In this document: piece after piece, positions 36,047-48,400 of the stretch
How the letters are laid out: each line of letters starts with the position of its first letter
Numbering within the stretch: the stretch's first letter is position 1
Position numbers and translations under genes: made by a program
NCBI GenBank assembly: GCA_947000775.1
Contig: CAMQGK010000416.1
Coordinates: 2,835,001 to 2,899,000, forward strand
Length of the DNA stretch: 64,000 nucleotides
Direction: 5' to 3'
Source of the DNA: Pterois miles
Taxonomy: Eukaryota; Chordata; Actinopteri; Perciformes; Scorpaenidae
Notes under the pieces: generated by a model
What the model was told of the DNA's origin: nothing
The model's input: only the letters and a program-made list of their open reading frames with translations
Databases searched by the model: none

Positions 36047-36181
36047 TCATGAGCAGAAGGTGGACTGCAGCTGCTTGAAGGCGGCTTGTCTCTGTTTTTT
36101 CTCCACTTCCTGTCTCTTGCGTTCTTCTTTTTCCTCTCGAATCTCAGCCTCAAACTTGCTGCCCAGAGAAAGAGCCTGCAT
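36047..36181 (-). CDS. efhd1/efhd2: Swiprosin coding exon 4 (coiled coil, stop)
   Basis: Acceptor CCTTTTCCAG. It encodes 44 residues from MQALSLGSKFEAEIR through a Glu/Lys/Arg-rich coiled coil ending LQSTFCS, then TGA. The leading ATG is an internal codon, not a start. Confidence 0.93.
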   Translation of the reverse strand: MQALSLGSKFEAEIREEKEERKRQEVEKKQRQAAFKQLQSTFCS

Positions 36182-36413
36182 CTGGAAAAGGACAGTGTTT
36201 ATTCTTATCAGCCCAAACTCCCAAGAATCCCTGCAGGGCTGCTTCATCTTAGGCTGCATTTCACACCAGATCAGGTGTTGCGGCAATTGCGTCAGGGTTG
36301 TGCAGTGGTTTGGGAGTAGGGGTGTCGCAATATACTGATATTAAAGATAACCATGATAATTACAACAATAGTTATTAATATAGTGCTCATACACCTTTGA
36401 TAATATTGTGAAG

Positions 36414-36457
<44 letters not shown>

Positions 36458-39400
36458 ATAATAAACTAGCAGTAGGCCATAAGTGCATATTATAGTACAT
36501 CATACAGCTAGAGTCAAGAAATATATCAGCTACCTCACAAATTGTTAAAACAATAAACCAGCACAAAAATGACATTTAGCAACATGAGCCACCGTGTTCT
36601 GAACAGACACATCATATTACAAACACTAACAAAAGTAAAATTTGCATTTTGGAAGATAAACCAACAAACTAAAACTCATCAGTCCAGTACTCGGGATAAG
36701 CAGGCATGATGGGAAACCATTCAAAAACGACTATACTGTAGAGCAGAATCACTATTTGTGTTCGGGAAGAACATCTCTGTGGCCAGTCAAAGTATGGCAA
36801 CAAACTATGAAACTATGATGCATGCTCCAAGTGACAGGAGAGGTCATTTTCTCTTTCTTTCCTTTCTCTCTTCTTTTCTGAGCCTGACTGCTCATATAGT
36901 CTCTCACATGTTCTCAGAGATCAGCTCTTGTGATAATGAGCTGAATGAGTCACTTCATGAAAAGTGGGGTTTTTTTTAGCGAGCAGCACTACAAATTGCT
37001 GTGGAAGTTCAGGTTAACAACTGTTCACAAGAATTTGTAGGCTGCACAGAAAACTCCCAGGAACTGCCAGGAATTGATGTGGATTATCAATTTCTGGCAC
37101 TTATACCCAAGCCTCTAGTCCAGGGGAGGCTTTCACATGTAAATAAAATGCTGTGAACTACACAAATGCAAATCAGGATAGTAAGTGGATTAAGGTCCTG
37201 TTGAGACCTGGCATTAACATGCGTCTTGCGTAATCTGTTTACAATTGGACGGCTTTGACACATTGAGGACGCACTGAGATCCCATCACTCAGTCTACATT
37301 CAGAGGTGGTCTGGGACACATATGGTCACATTCTTTAAGCAGTGTGTAGTGTGTCCACATTAAGGACTGTCTACTCAACTGACGTTCCACTGGGATCCAC
37401 AGGCTCTCTGCGCTCCTCATGTGAATAGACTGGCTCACACGGACGTTTACTGGTCCACTGGTCAGCCCACCTTAAACAACCTTGAGCTGCAGTCATGGCT
37501 AACTCTGGATAACCCCCCCCCCCTTCATTTTAATCAGCAGGTGGCAAGACACAGGAACATGGTTTGGTTTTCTAAACTGTACACACACTGCACTGCTACA
37601 TTCACAGCTAGAATATTACTACTGACTTCATACTCACTGATTGAGTCTCTCTCGCTCTGTCTCTCTAACTCACTGTTGGCTCTCTGTCTCTCTCTCTCTC
37701 ACTCTTTGTCTCCCTTTCACTCCTGTCTCTTGCGCTCTCTCACTCACTCTTCTCTCTCTTTTTCTGTCTCTCTTTTACTCTTTGTTTCTCTCTCTCTCAC
37801 TCCTGTCTCTCTCTGTCTCTATCTCTCTCTCATGGCCCCAGTGTGGAGGGAATTAAGAGCAAAAAAATGAGCACTAATAACAAAATTGCGGTGAGCATAC
37901 TTTTAGGGATGCACCAATGCCACTTTTTTTCAGACCAAGTACTTACATTTGTACAACGGTGTATTAGGGCCATTGCAAGCCATTGTAAAACTATGGAGCT
38001 GAGGGAGGAGGGTTAATATTAATACTTATAGTATGTTCATAAACGAACACAGAAAGAACATAAAAGAAAATGTGTACAAGCATCTTTCAGGACCATCACC
38101 TCACTCAGTTTTATGAATTTTCTCTTGTAAAATTATGGCTTTATTATGGAACCTGTGAGTGGCCATAGAGAAAATATATATTGTAAAGCATTCATCAGTT
38201 GATTCTGCCTCCAGTGATCGTGATTGGCCCCAAAAATCCTGACTGGAGCACCCTATACAGTATAGACATAGAGTACCTTGGCTTCAAAGAAGTCTTTGGC
38301 CCCCATCACCCCCTCAGTGGAGACGTTGATCTCAGACAGCCTGGCCAGAGCCATCAGACCACTCTCCTCCTGCAGCTCGCCTGCTGCTGCTCTCCGGAAG
38401 ATCAACAGGAACTGCAGGAAGTTGAATTATATTTAATAAAGACATCTTACAAGTCTTGCTGTGTTTATGTCATTAAATTGTGTGGGTCACTTCAGTTTGC
38501 CCTTCTCCATGCCTAGTGACAGAGAACAAGTTCCCACCTCTATTCTTGTCTACAACACCTGCAGGGCAACCATTTTTGATGCACATGTGCCATCACAGAG
38601 GGAGAAGTTCACCAAAGTCCAAAGTCAAGAGATGGATGAGGAAAAGTTATGTTTCAATTCTGTTTTTTTTCCCTTTTTTGTTTCTGATACATCATGCAAA
38701 CATTATCCATTAAAAGCTTCAGTAGGCAACAAGTTTTTGGCATCACTTCCATGATAACCTTTCAGCATATTGTAATTTAAGTGTTCTGAGAGAAAACTGA
38801 GCTTCTGCACCTCCGCATGGGTCTGTTTTCAGGCTATAAATAATCTTGCCTGTGACGGAAGACTCTGGCCAATCACAGGTCATTTTGCAGAGAGAGCATT
38901 CCTGCTGTCTGTGTTCTGGCTGATGGGCAGTGCTTGGTATTTCCTCAACTGATCTCAACATGGCAGCCAGGTCACAAACTTTCTCATTGCAGCTAAACAG
39001 TAACTACACAATGTTTCTGAAAACACTTGAGGAGAGAAATAGCCATTACAGTAACAGAATATTGATTCAGTGCTGCCTAGTTTGACCATTTGATCAGTCT
39101 TTCTGAGTGATTGACTCATGACTCTCATAGACAGCAGATAGGTGGCAGACTCCAGATCAGCTCTGACTGATTGTTTTCCTCCGCTCTGTGAAATTTTGCA
39201 GATGCCATTAGGAGCACCAGAGGACACAGAGGAACGTGATTTTTTTTTTAATATTTACTCCAATATCACCTAATTCAGCATTGAGTAACTGTGAAAGTGT
39301 ACACACTTAGACTATTTTCACTGCTTCATCTTGGCTTTAGACAGCCTTTTAGACAGGGAACTGAACTGGAAGTAAAACTTATCTATGCTCTCTTCAAAGC

Positions 39401-42400
39401 ACTCACACTGTATGTTGGAAAATATTCTAAATATAGCATACACTTTAACTTTCACTACAGAAATTGCTGTCTTGTAATCAGGAGTCTCGAAGTCATTTCA
39501 CACTACATGACTGAAGGCGACAGGAGGTCACACGACAAGCTCTTTCACTGGGAGGAATACCTGATGAGGTCTCCAGACTATGTTTTGTCATGAAAACATG
39601 CAATTAATTAATGGTAAATGATGTGATACCATGTGTGTAGTCATGCTTGTTGATGTTGTCAGTGGCACATATGTTCACAAATGCTTTAGCATGTTTTCAA
39701 TATTTATCTGTTTTCCTCTAAGGTCAACAACAAATTTGGCCTGTGTTGCAAATACAACACATAGCACACACAGTTACAGGTGATCCCTCCACCCCCAGAC
39801 ATCCCCTGTGTCTTGTACTTTCATTGGCGGTAGCCCCACAATAGTTCCAGATATTTAACATGCTATATATCTGGAATGCGTCTGCAATGTGTCTGCTATG
39901 CATTGGCAAGCCTCTTGGCTAAAGTGTTTTAACAGTTCACACATAGCATTTGAGTGCTAATGTGCAAGGGGTGAGTCAATGATGATCTGCCTTTGGTCTG
40001 GGAGCTCCAAAAACTGTCAGCAAGCAGAAAATGAGGACTCAAGTCATGTAGTGTGAACTAGGCATAACTGGACACTGAAATCATGCTCACCTCTCTGAAG
40101 CTCAGCTTTCCATCAAAGTCTTCATCCACCTCTTTAATCATGTTCTTGAGGCCCAGGTGGGTCTGTGGAGCTCCAAGCTTCTCCATCATCAGTTTCAGCT
40201 CCATCAGGTCAATGAAGCCATCTTTACCAGTGTCATACCTACAAACCAAAAAACCCACACAGTATTAGGTCCAGCTGGGCCGGGAGCAGCCAACACAGCA
40301 CAGTATTAACTCATACAGTGATTATGTTTCCATGTTCTTCTGTCCCTGCAAAATAAACCCTGTAAGTGTTATATACTGTACTCTTATAGCTATGGCTAGG
40401 TATTTTTTCTGAGGCTGGTGTTGGCACCAAAAACCAGATCCTGATCCCATGGAAAACCTACCTAAACCTGATATACATTTACCAATTAACCGTTGTGATG
40501 ATTAAAAACAGATAAAAAACAGAAATTCTGTTAGTAGGCCCCAAAGCAAAAAGAGAAAAGCTGTCCAGTAATGTGGGGAAATTAGTACCATTGATTAAAT
40601 CTGAGGTCACTAGTCTTGGCATTGTATTAGATTCAGATCTTAGCCTCAAGTCCCACATCAATAGGTGCGTTTACATGGACACAAATAATCGAAGTAAAGG
40701 TCCAATCAGATTAACAATGATTAATGTAAACACGTCAATTGGCAGATTCTGATCCGATACGGCCCATTTGGAAAGAGATTTCATTCCGAATGAGAGAGGT
40801 GGTTTATGCCAATCGGTGTTCCGATCGGCGTCCATGTACACACCCATTCGGATCTTATCTTCCTCGTTGGGGCAAAATTATTTCCACTGCGCATGTGTGC
40901 CACCTCGATGTGATGCATTTCTGCCTTTGCAGCAGTGTGTCATTGAGGACGTGCAGACAACGCAGACTTTGTTTACAACACAGGCGGAAGTACAGCTTCT
41001 TCTTCTTCTATTATTTCCAGAAAATTAGATTTATTCTGATTAAACGCTTAGTGCATGTACATGCACGTCATGATCGGATCATTTTATTTAGTGTCCATGT
41101 AAACAGTGGATTTGGAATTTCCGATCAACCAAGGTTCAGATCGGATTGGAGAAATTTGTAAACATAGCGAGTAAAGTGACGAAGACATCATTCATCCACC
41201 TGAGAAACATAGCTTAATTTCAGCCATTTTTAAATCAAAAAGATGCTGAAAAACTAATGCATGCCTTCATCTCAAGCAGGCTTGACAACTGTAATGTGCT
41301 TTATACTGGCCTGCCTGAAAGAACAACTGAGAGACTTATTCAAACTACTACTACAACTAGTTAACTGCAGCTAACCAGTTAACTACAGATAACTAGCTAA
41401 CCACACCTAGCTAGTTAACAACACCTAACTAGCTAAACACAGTTAACTAGTTGACTACAGCTAACTAGCTAACTACACCTAGCTAGTTAACAATACCTAA
41501 CTAGCTAAACACAGTTAACTAGTTGACTACAGATAACCAGATAACTAGATAACTACACCTAACTAGCTAAATACAACTAACTACACCTAACTAGTTAAAT
41601 ACAACTCACTACACCTAACTAGTTAACTACAGCTAATGTCATTAAGTACTGAGGTTTAATACCCAAACAGATTGTGATTTGATGAATTTATTCTTTGTTG
41701 CTCCCACTTTTTCTCAAACTTCCTTTTGGAAGGAATGGATGCCATGGGAAACAGCAGCTCTACGATGTAAAATTTTCCTTTAAAGCTTGACTGCATGTGA
41801 CTGTGAGGGATTCAAGCAACCAGTGAGACAGCTGTTCTGACAGGATGAGCCAATGGCAAAGCCCACAGTGACTTGTCTGATAGGACAAGTATTTATAGAA
41901 GCTTTTAGCAGCTGTGCATGTGTGTGTGAATCCAAACTGTAGTACCCCAGACTGAGACTGTTCTGTTTAGGCCAGAAACTAAGCCATTGTTTTATTCTAG
42001 CACTTGAAAAGGCCACAAGGACCATGCCCCTTTATTATCTCTTTTTGAAAATGCATGTAGCTCTGTTAACAATCAGCCTGATACGACATCATCACATACT
42101 GAAATCCATCCTCGTTTCAATGACCTAATCCTGTAGTTTGACCTAACTCTAGGACGGCTGTTAAGCTTTCAAGTCGCCAAGTGCCTGAGAATTCTCCTGG
42201 AGACTTTTTGAGTCCCTTATGCATACTTTCCATAAGTCCACATTTCTGCAGACTTTGGCTGTCCACAGCTCATAGTGTTGTGACTTTACACATAGGGTTA
42301 CCATGCTTACATGTACCGGTATACAAACATGCACATGCACAAAGCAAAGTTCATCTACAGTATAGTGTGCCTTTGACATCTGCTGTGAGAATCAATGCTG

Positions 42401-45400
42401 CAATGAGACAACTGCACCAGCAACTCATCATCTACTACATCGCTATGATTCCTCAACACTTAATGGGCTAAATGTTAGAAAATGTAGAAAAAGTTTTAAA
42501 TGTGGGATTAAGAAGATGCATATAGTTGCATAGTAATTGTAACTAATTGTAACCAGGTTGGAAATGATCACAATTAAACCTACATTTGCATTATGGAGTG
42601 ATTATAGCCAGAGAAAGGCCTTCCTCTCCAGGCAGCATTCCATTCCTGAGAGAACAAAGGCACCCATAGACTCATTTAGCTGTTCTTTGTGGGAGCACAG
42701 GAATGCCAGAGGCAGGCTAAAGCAGGGTGTTTCCCTGCTGCCGTCTGACCATGAGCGAAGCAGACATTATGGTCATGTGCACACAGGAACGCTCATTATC
42801 ACACAGTTACTTACAGGACTATGGACTTTTCAAGTGACCAAAATTATTGGACCATGTGACTGACAGGTGGTTTTTGTTGTCCAGGTGTGTCCTATTACAT
42901 TGATTACTCAAACAAATAGCGCTGAATGTCTACTCTCAGTTTCAGCTTTGGGTTTTGCTTGTGCAGACTGTATTTATAGTTAAAAAGGTGTAACCAACAT
43001 GAAGACCAGAGAGATGTCTATGGAAGAAAAGCTGACAGATGATGGAAAATCAATCAGAGCCATTGCACAAACATTGGCCATAGCCGGTACAACCATTTGG
43101 AATGTCCTGAAGAAGAATGAAACCACTGGTGTACTGAGCAACAGACGTGGAACCGGTAGACCAAGGAAAACATCAGCGGTTAATGACAGAAACATTGTGA
43201 ACACGGTAGAGAAAAACCTTAAAACAACTGTCAGTAACTTCACCAACAACCTCCAGAGGGCAGGAGTGAAGGACTCATAATCCACCGTTCACAGAAGACT
43301 TCAGGAACAAAAGTACAGAGACTACACCAGAAAATCGTAAGCACTTGTTAGCAATAAGAAGAGGAAAGATAGATTGGAATTAGCCAAAAAGTACAATGAT
43401 GAGGCTCAAAATTTCTGGGATAAGGTTTAACTGGGGGCTGCACGGTGCAGTCATTAGCATTCTCGCCTCACAGCAATCGGGTCACAGGTTCGAATCCAGC
43501 TTGGGACTCTTCTGTGTGGAGTTTGCGTGTTCTCCCCGTGTAAGCGTGGGTCTTCTCCGGGTACTCCGGCTTCCTCCCACAGTCCAAAGACATGCAATTT
43601 AGGTTAATTGATGACTCTAAATTGCCCGTAGGTGTGGATGTGAGCATGAATGGTTGTCTGTCTATATGTTGTCTGTCTCTATGTGCCCTGCGATGGACTG
43701 GCAACCTGTCCAGCGTGTACCCCGCTTTCGCCCAATGCCAGCTGGGATCGGCTCCAGCCCCCCTGCGACCCCCGTGCCCTGCGATGGACTGGCGACCTAC
43801 AGAAACATTTTGTCTGCCAAATTAAAGAGAGATGAACCAAACTTATCAGGAGATCCTTCATCCTGCAGCAAGACAATGAGACCAAAACACACTGAGAACA
43901 ACCAAGGAGTTCATTAGAGGGAAGTGGTGGAAGGTTTTAGACTGGCCAAGTCAATCTCCAGACTCAAACCCTATTGAGCAGCATTCTACATGCTAAAGAG
44001 GAGACTGAAGGGAGAAACGCCCCGAAACAAACAACAACTGAAAGAGGCTGCAGTGAAAACCTGGAAAAATGTTACAAAAGATGAATGTAAAAGTTTGGCG
44101 ATGTTAGAGGGTTGCAGGCTTGATGCAATTATTACAAATAAATATGAAGTATTACGATTACTATACGATGCTATCTTCTAAGTTGTGTAACAGATCTAGA
44201 TATAAATACTTGGAGATAGAAGCTGAAATACTGATCTCTTGTCTCATATTCATTCACACTGCACTGTGTTCAATAAAAACATGAAAACATATCAATTCAA
44301 GTGTATTGTTGTGACTTAGATAAAGATCAGAACACATTTTATGACCAATTTATGCTGAAATCCAAATAATGCCAAAGGGTTCACATGCTTTGTCTTGCAA
44401 CTGTATACAGTACATGGCCCAAATTCTAATGACCCTACGTTTTTGTCTTAAAGTTTTCGAATCCTCCAATATCCTCATTGATTGCGCCTGTCATTTGGAT
44501 TCATCCTTAGACAGATCATCTGCTAAATTTTCTCCAACTATTAACTCTGTTCAGACACAAGTTGGGAATCGATTAGTTTGATGGCTGTTGACATAATAAC
44601 ACTGTGTAACTTTCTCAAATCGAAAGTTTAATGTAGCATTACACAGTTAGCATGTAAGTAGTGTAGGTAACAAATTATCACTGCTAATTCATTCCTTGGC
44701 ATCAATCTGCTAAATTCTGCACTGGGCTAAATGTTGTTTACTAAGCCTAGTTGGTCTTGACGGAAACATTATGCTGCATACAATTTCCTTTTTCATTTGG
44801 AATATGTTGCTTGTAGGGGTGTCACGATTTTGTTTCTAAAATCAGCACTCGATTGGAAAAAATCGATTGATTGTTTTCGATTGATTGTTTTCTTACCCTT
44901 CCCACACCTATTAATGAGCATTTCAAAGACATGTAACTGCTACCTCACTCATGGTTTGATCTATAAACCAGCACAAAAATTCACACCATGTTTTGCCAGC
45001 CACCATGTTTTGAACAGACACATCACATTACAAACGCTGACAAAAGCAACATTTGCATTTTGGAACATAATCTAGCGAACTGAAACTGCTCGGTCCAGCA
45101 CTCGAGACAAGGCAGACATGACGGGAAATGTGGGCCACCCTTGTCGCAATGTAAGTCATTGCATTAATTAGCAAAGCAGCTAGTGAACTTAAGTTAGTTA
45201 CTTTCCTTACTTATAACTCTTCTACTCTTACTTGGTTTAACATTATTGTCACTGCATCTCCCAACAGAACAACACCATTGTTGAATTTCAGCCTACATGC
45301 ATGTTTTTTCAGCTCAACATTATTGAATCAGAGCAGCTGATATTGATACCAACAAGCTAGCGGGGCTGCTGAGTGCTGTCTCTCAGACACAGACTATGTG

Positions 45401-48400
45401 GAAATCAATTCTCTTTGTAAAGAAGAGTTTAAAAGGGTAAATGTCAGTTATCAGGGCATAAAACCAATGATCTGTTGATCTTTACGAATTCAGACTCTGC
45501 TTGGATTATATATGGTATCCGAAAAATCCAACTAAATGTACAGACTTGTCCTGTAATAAACGTGTTAAACACTGTTCAACACTTCACAGTGGTCAGCACA
45601 TTGTCATTCTTGAAGCTCAAACTGGTTGATTTATGGGTGCTCTCCAAAACAGGGACTGTACAGTATTGGGTGGACCTTGTGCAGCAGTTGGATAAAAGAT
45701 ATGACATGCCTCAGGGAAATTATTTCATGTACACTGTAATCCCAAAACTGTAGACCAGGAATGTTATTCAGGCACAACTCACATGCCTTTTCCAGGTCAA
45801 ACAAAATGATAAGGTGTTTGAAGGAGAAACAGAAGACCTTGAAGCGTGCTGAGCATAAGCTCATTCCCAATGAACCAACAAGATGGAACGCCACCTTATT
45901 GAACAAAAATATCAATGCAGCACTTTTGTTTTGTGCTGAAGATCTAAGACTTTTTCCACTCTTAAATGTGCAGTTTTATCACACAGCACAATGCCACAGA
46001 TGTCGCAAGATTTGAGGAAGCGTGCAATTGGCATGCTGACTGCAGGAATGTCCATCAGAGCTGCTGCCCATGAACTGAATGTTCATTTAGAAGAAGATAG
46101 TCCTTTATTCGTCCCACAATGGGGAAATTTAATATATTTTTTTTTTTTTTTTTTTTTAAAAAAATTCTCTACCATAAGCTGTCTCCAAAGGCGTTTCTGA
46201 GAATTTGGCAGTACATGGGTGTGGCAGGACCAAAAACTGAATGTGAACTGGTAGCTGGAGAGGTGCCGGTTTACCTCTTGGGCACTGCCGAGGTGCCCTT
46301 GAGCAAGGCACCAAACCACCAACTGCTCGGGGCGCTTGTCAGGAGCAGCCCCCTCACTCTGACATCTCTCCATTAATGCATGTATATAGGTCCTGTTTGT
46401 GCATGTATGTATTTCAGGTCTGTGTGTACTGTGTGAAAATTAACAACAGAGTGTAAAAAATGGAATTTTCCTTCGGGGATTAATAAAGGTTCATCTTAAT
46501 CTTACATTCAACCGGCTTCACAACTGCAGACCACCTGTATCCACACCAGCCCAGGACCTCCACGTCCGGCATCTTCACCTGCAAGATCGTCTGAGACCAG
46601 CCACTAGGACAGCTGATGCAACAGTTGGTTTGCATAACCAAAGAATGTCTGCACAAACTGTCAGAAACCGTCTCACGGAAGCTCAGCTGCATGCTCATCA
46701 TCCTCACCGGGGTCTTGACCTGAATGCAGTTCGCCCTCGTAACCGACTTGAGTGGGCAAATGCTGACCTTCAGTGGCGTCTGGCACTTTGGAGAGGTGTT
46801 CTCTTCACGGATGAATCCCGGTTTTCACTGTACAGGGCAGATGGCAGACAGCATGTATGGCATCATGTGGGTGAGCGGTTTGCTAATGTCAACATTGGGA
46901 ATTGAGTGGTTCATGAGGGGCGGTGGGGTTATGGTATGGGCAGCCGTATGTTATGGACAATGAACACAGGTGCATTTTATTGATGGCATTGTGAATGCAC
47001 AGAGATACCGTGACGAGATCCTGAGGCCCATTGCTGTGCCATTCATCCACCACCATCACCTCGTGTTGCAGCATGGTAATGATGCACGGATCCATGTTGC
47101 AAGGATCTGTACACAGTTCCTGGAAGCTGAAAACATCCCAGTTCTTGCATGACCTGCATACTTACCAGACATGTCACCCACTGAGCATGTTTGGGATGCT
47201 CTGGATAGACATATACGACAGCTTGTTCCAATTTCTGCCAATATCCAGCAACTTCGCACAGCTATTGAAGAGGAATGGACCAACATTCCACAAGCCACAA
47301 TCAACAACCTGAACAGCTCCATGCGAAGGAGATGTGTTGCACTGTGTGAGGCAAATGGTGGTCACACCAGATATTGACTGACCCCCCCCCCCCCCCCCTC
47401 AGTGCGTAATACTGTAATTGTCTCAGATAAAACTGCACATTTAAGAGTGGACTTTTATTGTGACCAGTCTAAGGCACCTGTGCAATAATCATGCTGTCTA
47501 ATCAGCATCTTGATATGCCACACCAGTGGAGTGGATGGATTATTTCGGCAAAGAAGGAGAAGTGCTCACTGACACAGATTTAGACAAATTTGAAAACAAT
47601 ATTTGAGAGAAATAGACCTTTTGTGTACATGGCAAAAGTCTTAGATCTTTGACTTCAGCACATAAAAAATGGGAGCAAAAACAAAAGTATTGCATTCATA
47701 TTTTTGTTCAGTGTATAATCAGCAACAAGCCATCTGTGCCATTTTGGCTGAAAATGGAAAAAAATGACACCTGATGCTAAAGACTCAGAAACGGCAGTAC
47801 TAGAAACTGTAAGAGAGGTCCTTGGACAAAAGCAGCTTCACAGATGCACTAAGTGGAGAGAAGGACCTCATGTTGTCTTCCGTACTACCCCTGAAATGGA
47901 AAGTATTTTCCTGTCTGACAGTGAAGGATGAACCAAGCACTTTTCATGTGACATGACAAACAATTCAAGTCACTGCATGTTCGACAACACTGTCCTGCAC
48001 ATATTTTGGAATAAAAGCCTTGTGTTAACAAATGGAGTTCTGCCCACCGCGTTGCGGTGTGGAAGCTCTAATCCATTAACATGGCCAAAATGAAAAACAA
48101 CAGGTAATGCAGCCACTATGCGTTCACTTACTCACCTCGCCCACTGTGTGTGTCTCTCTGTGACATAAGCACAGCATAACTGTGGATACCTTACGCAACA
48201 TCTAGCTGGCTAGCTCACCATGTCTCAGTCTAAACTGTACCCAAAAATACAGAGAGGAGTGGGAATCAAATCCTGAGATAAAAAACCCTGACTCCTCTGC
48301 AACTGTGATAAATGCTGCTAAATGCACTAAAACTTTATTTTTTCATCCAAAAGTTTATTCAACAAAGTCTAGGTTTTTTTGATTACCTGTTTCAAGTATT

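Larger units (their letters stand above)
45897..47716 (+). mobile_element. Tc1-like transposon with terminal repeats, interrupted by SINE pieces
   Basis: Left end TTGAACAAAAATATCAATGC and right end, reversed, CACTGAACAAAAATATGAAT form terminal inverted repeats. The transposase starts MPQMSQDLRKRAIGMLTAGM (45991), is broken at about 46090-46505, and continues as RMSAQTVRNRLTEAQLHAHH, LALWRGVLFTDESRFSLYRA, HFIDGIVNAQRYRDEILRP and SPTEHVWDALDRHIRQLVP to a stop at 47375. The second catalytic motif reads QHGNDARIH instead of HDNARPH. A C-run follows the stop. Confidence 0.85.
45480..47945 (+). mobile_element. ZBED-type hAT transposase remnant, split by a Tc1 element
   Basis: Left of the Tc1 the frame reads CLKEKQKTLKRAEHKLIPNE then PTRWNATLL. 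Right of it, from 47717, it continues with QQQAICAILAENGK, then TALSGEKDLML-type and TPEMESIFLSD blocks in shifted frames. These follow in the order expected for ZBED/hAT transposases (WNSTLLM then QQQAI). It is decayed. Confidence 0.65.

Noticed and set aside
37421..37870. 149-codon open frame
   Set aside because: Most of it is Ser/Leu from a CT-rich simple-sequence tract.
40739..41161. 140-codon plus-strand open frame
   Set aside because: Lies wholly inside the MITE inserted in the Rex1 fragment; no domain seen.
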